This document shows, one piece after another, positions 5,218 through 6,001 of a stretch of 6,001 nucleotides of DNA. The stretch is from Flavobacteriaceae bacterium. GTDB taxonomy: Bacteria; Bacteroidota; Bacteroidia; Flavobacteriales; Flavobacteriaceae. A program made the translations under genes and the position numbers. Each line of letters begins with the position of its first letter. Position 1 is the first letter of the stretch. A model generated the notes under the pieces. That model saw only the letters and a program-made list of their open reading frames with translations, was not told the DNA's origin and made no database searches. The stretch is taken from NCBI GenBank assembly GCA_947377425.1, contig CANCFZ010000142.1:1-6001 (forward strand), given 5' to 3'.

Positions 5218-5841
5218 ATGAGTTTAAGAAAATATCTAACGAGTAAAGTTTTTGTTGCACAAGTTTTAGCCGCATTGGCTATCGTTGGAACCATCGCTTT
5301 TTTGTTTTTTCATTGGATAACATTTATTACTAATCATGGTGATGAAATTACGGTTCCAAATTTGGCTAAACTGAATCCAGACCAAGTCGAACAGAAGCTA
5401 GACGAACTTGATTTAGATTATCAGATAATTGATACAGTTTATTATAATCCTAATTTTCCAAAGTTAACTGTTGTTCAACAGGAGCCAACTGCGGGTTCAA
5501 AAGTAAAAGGAGGTAGAACTATTTATGTAAAATTAAATGCGTCCACTTTTAAAATGGTTGCCGTGCCCGATTTGATTGAAAAAACCTATCGCCAAGCCGT
5601 TCCAACATTAAAAGCTATTGGTTTGCAAGAAGGAACTATAAAATACATTCCTTATATTGGAAAAGATATGGTTCTTGAAATGTGGATGAACGGTAAAAAA
5701 ATAAAACCCGGAACTAAAGTACTCAAATCATCCAAAATTGATTTAGTACTTGGCGACGGAAAAGTAGTTTTTGATGATACTGAGTTAGATTCTATTCCAA
5801 AAGCAGATATACCAACAGATACAATTCCAAATGAGCAATAA
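5218..5841 (+). CDS. Membrane-anchored PASTA-domain protein
   Basis: Protein of 207 residues with a short basic cytoplasmic N terminus (SLRKYLTSK), one membrane segment at about 12-35 and a periplasmic part. That part holds two PASTA-type repeats: about 43-108 (ITVPNLAKLNPDQVEQKL...GRTIYVKLNA) and about 114-180 (VAVPDLIEKTYRQAVPTLKAIGL...KIDLVLGDG). A Pro/Asp-rich tail follows (DSIPKADIPTDTIPNEQ). PASTA domains in other bacteria bind peptidoglycan or beta-lactams as parts of Ser/Thr kinases or penicillin-binding proteins. Here no kinase or transpeptidase domain is present, so it may be a wall-sensing or structural protein; the role is unknown. The second repeat carries an insertion (YIGKDMVLEMWMNGKKI) before its last strand. 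It is divergent from ddl and overlaps the downstream rluA-type gene by 11 bases. Confidence 0.9.
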   Translation: MSLRKYLTSKVFVAQVLAALAIVGTIAFLFFHWITFITNHGDEITVPNLAKLNPDQVEQKLDELDLDYQIIDTVYYNPNFPKLTVVQQEPTAGSKVKGGRTIYVKLNASTFKMVAVPDLIEKTYRQAVPTLKAIGLQEGTIKYIPYIGKDMVLEMWMNGKKIKPGTKVLKSSKIDLVLGDGKVVFDDTELDSIPKADIPTDTIPNEQ

Positions 5842-6001
5842 TATTGATTTTCAAGAACCCGAAGAAGAACTTTTTGAACATTATAGATTTGATGTGCCCA
5901 AAGGTCAAGCCTTTTTAAGAATTGATAAATATTTGATGTTGATGGTTCCCAATTCAACACGAAATAAAATTCAGAATGCAGCAGAAAGTGGCGATATTTA
6001 T
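5831..6001 (+). CDS. RluA/RluD-family rRNA pseudouridine synthase, N-terminal part
   Basis: The first 57 codons of a gene that runs off the window end. The N-terminal sequence MSNNIDFQEPEEELFEHYRFDVPKGQAFLRIDKYL... followed by PNSTRNKIQNAAESGDIY is the typical acidic leader plus S4 RNA-binding domain of RluA-family enzymes: the R-I-D-K-Y-L start of the S4 motif, then a strand-loop ending G-D-I-Y. These enzymes convert specific uridines in 23S rRNA (and, in RluA, tRNA) to pseudouridine. The catalytic HRLD region lies beyond the window, so the subgroup (RluD, RluC or RluA) is not decided. The ATG at 5831 overlaps the PASTA gene by 11 bases in another frame, so the two are probably co-transcribed and translationally coupled. 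Confidence 0.88.
   Translation, partial: MSNNIDFQEPEEELFEHYRFDVPKGQAFLRIDKYLMLMVPNSTRNKIQNAAESGDIY

Noticed and set aside
5652..5960. Minus-strand open frame across the PASTA and pseudouridine synthase junction
   Set aside because: It is antisense to two recognisable coding regions and has no protein-family features.

Overview
The window looks like chromosomal DNA from a member of the Bacteroidota, most likely Flavobacteriaceae and probably Flavobacterium or a close relative. The reasons are an AT-rich base composition (about 35% GC in the conserved genes by hand count of 240-base samples), no clear Shine-Dalgarno sequences before start codons, several good matches to the Bacteroidota promoter -7 element TAnnTTTG, and the protein types themselves: a DbpA-like helicase, a stand-alone PASTA protein divergent from ddl, and an RluA-type pseudouridine synthase. 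The genus is an inference.

Layout. Bases 1-564 hold the 3' part of a Nudix hydrolase gene that begins outside the window. Bases 645-1991 encode a DEAD-box RNA helicase with a C-terminal DbpA-type RNA-binding domain; its promoter -7 element ends only 4 bases before the ATG, so the message may be leaderless. Between the end of the helicase gene (+) and the end of coaD (-) lies a convergent intergenic region. It holds a compact 388-bp unit: a small GIY-YIG nuclease gene bounded by a perfect 23-bp inverted repeat. This is the most mobile-looking part of the window.

Bases 2459-5135 form a tight minus-strand operon, read as ddl (D-Ala-D-Ala ligase), two tandem paralogous zinc-ribbon membrane proteins, then coaD (phosphopantetheine adenylyltransferase). 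Gaps are 6 and 14 bases, and the last junction is a one-base TAATG overlap. A single promoter upstream of ddl probably drives all four. Divergently, from 5218, run a membrane-anchored two-PASTA protein and, overlapping it by 11 bases, the start of an RluA/RluD-family pseudouridine synthase cut off by the window end.

How the genes relate. ddl and the PASTA protein share an 82-bp divergent promoter region, and both relate to peptidoglycan (precursor synthesis, and a possible peptidoglycan-binding surface protein). coaD, the helicase and the pseudouridine synthase are housekeeping genes for CoA synthesis and ribosome/RNA maturation. The accessory parts are the GIY-YIG unit and the zinc-ribbon pair. 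The GIY-YIG gene and the upstream zinc-ribbon paralogue are both about 23% GC in samples, clearly below the conserved neighbours. No rRNA, tRNA, CRISPR array or convincing intrinsic terminator was seen, and no gene-free stretch exceeds 300 bases.
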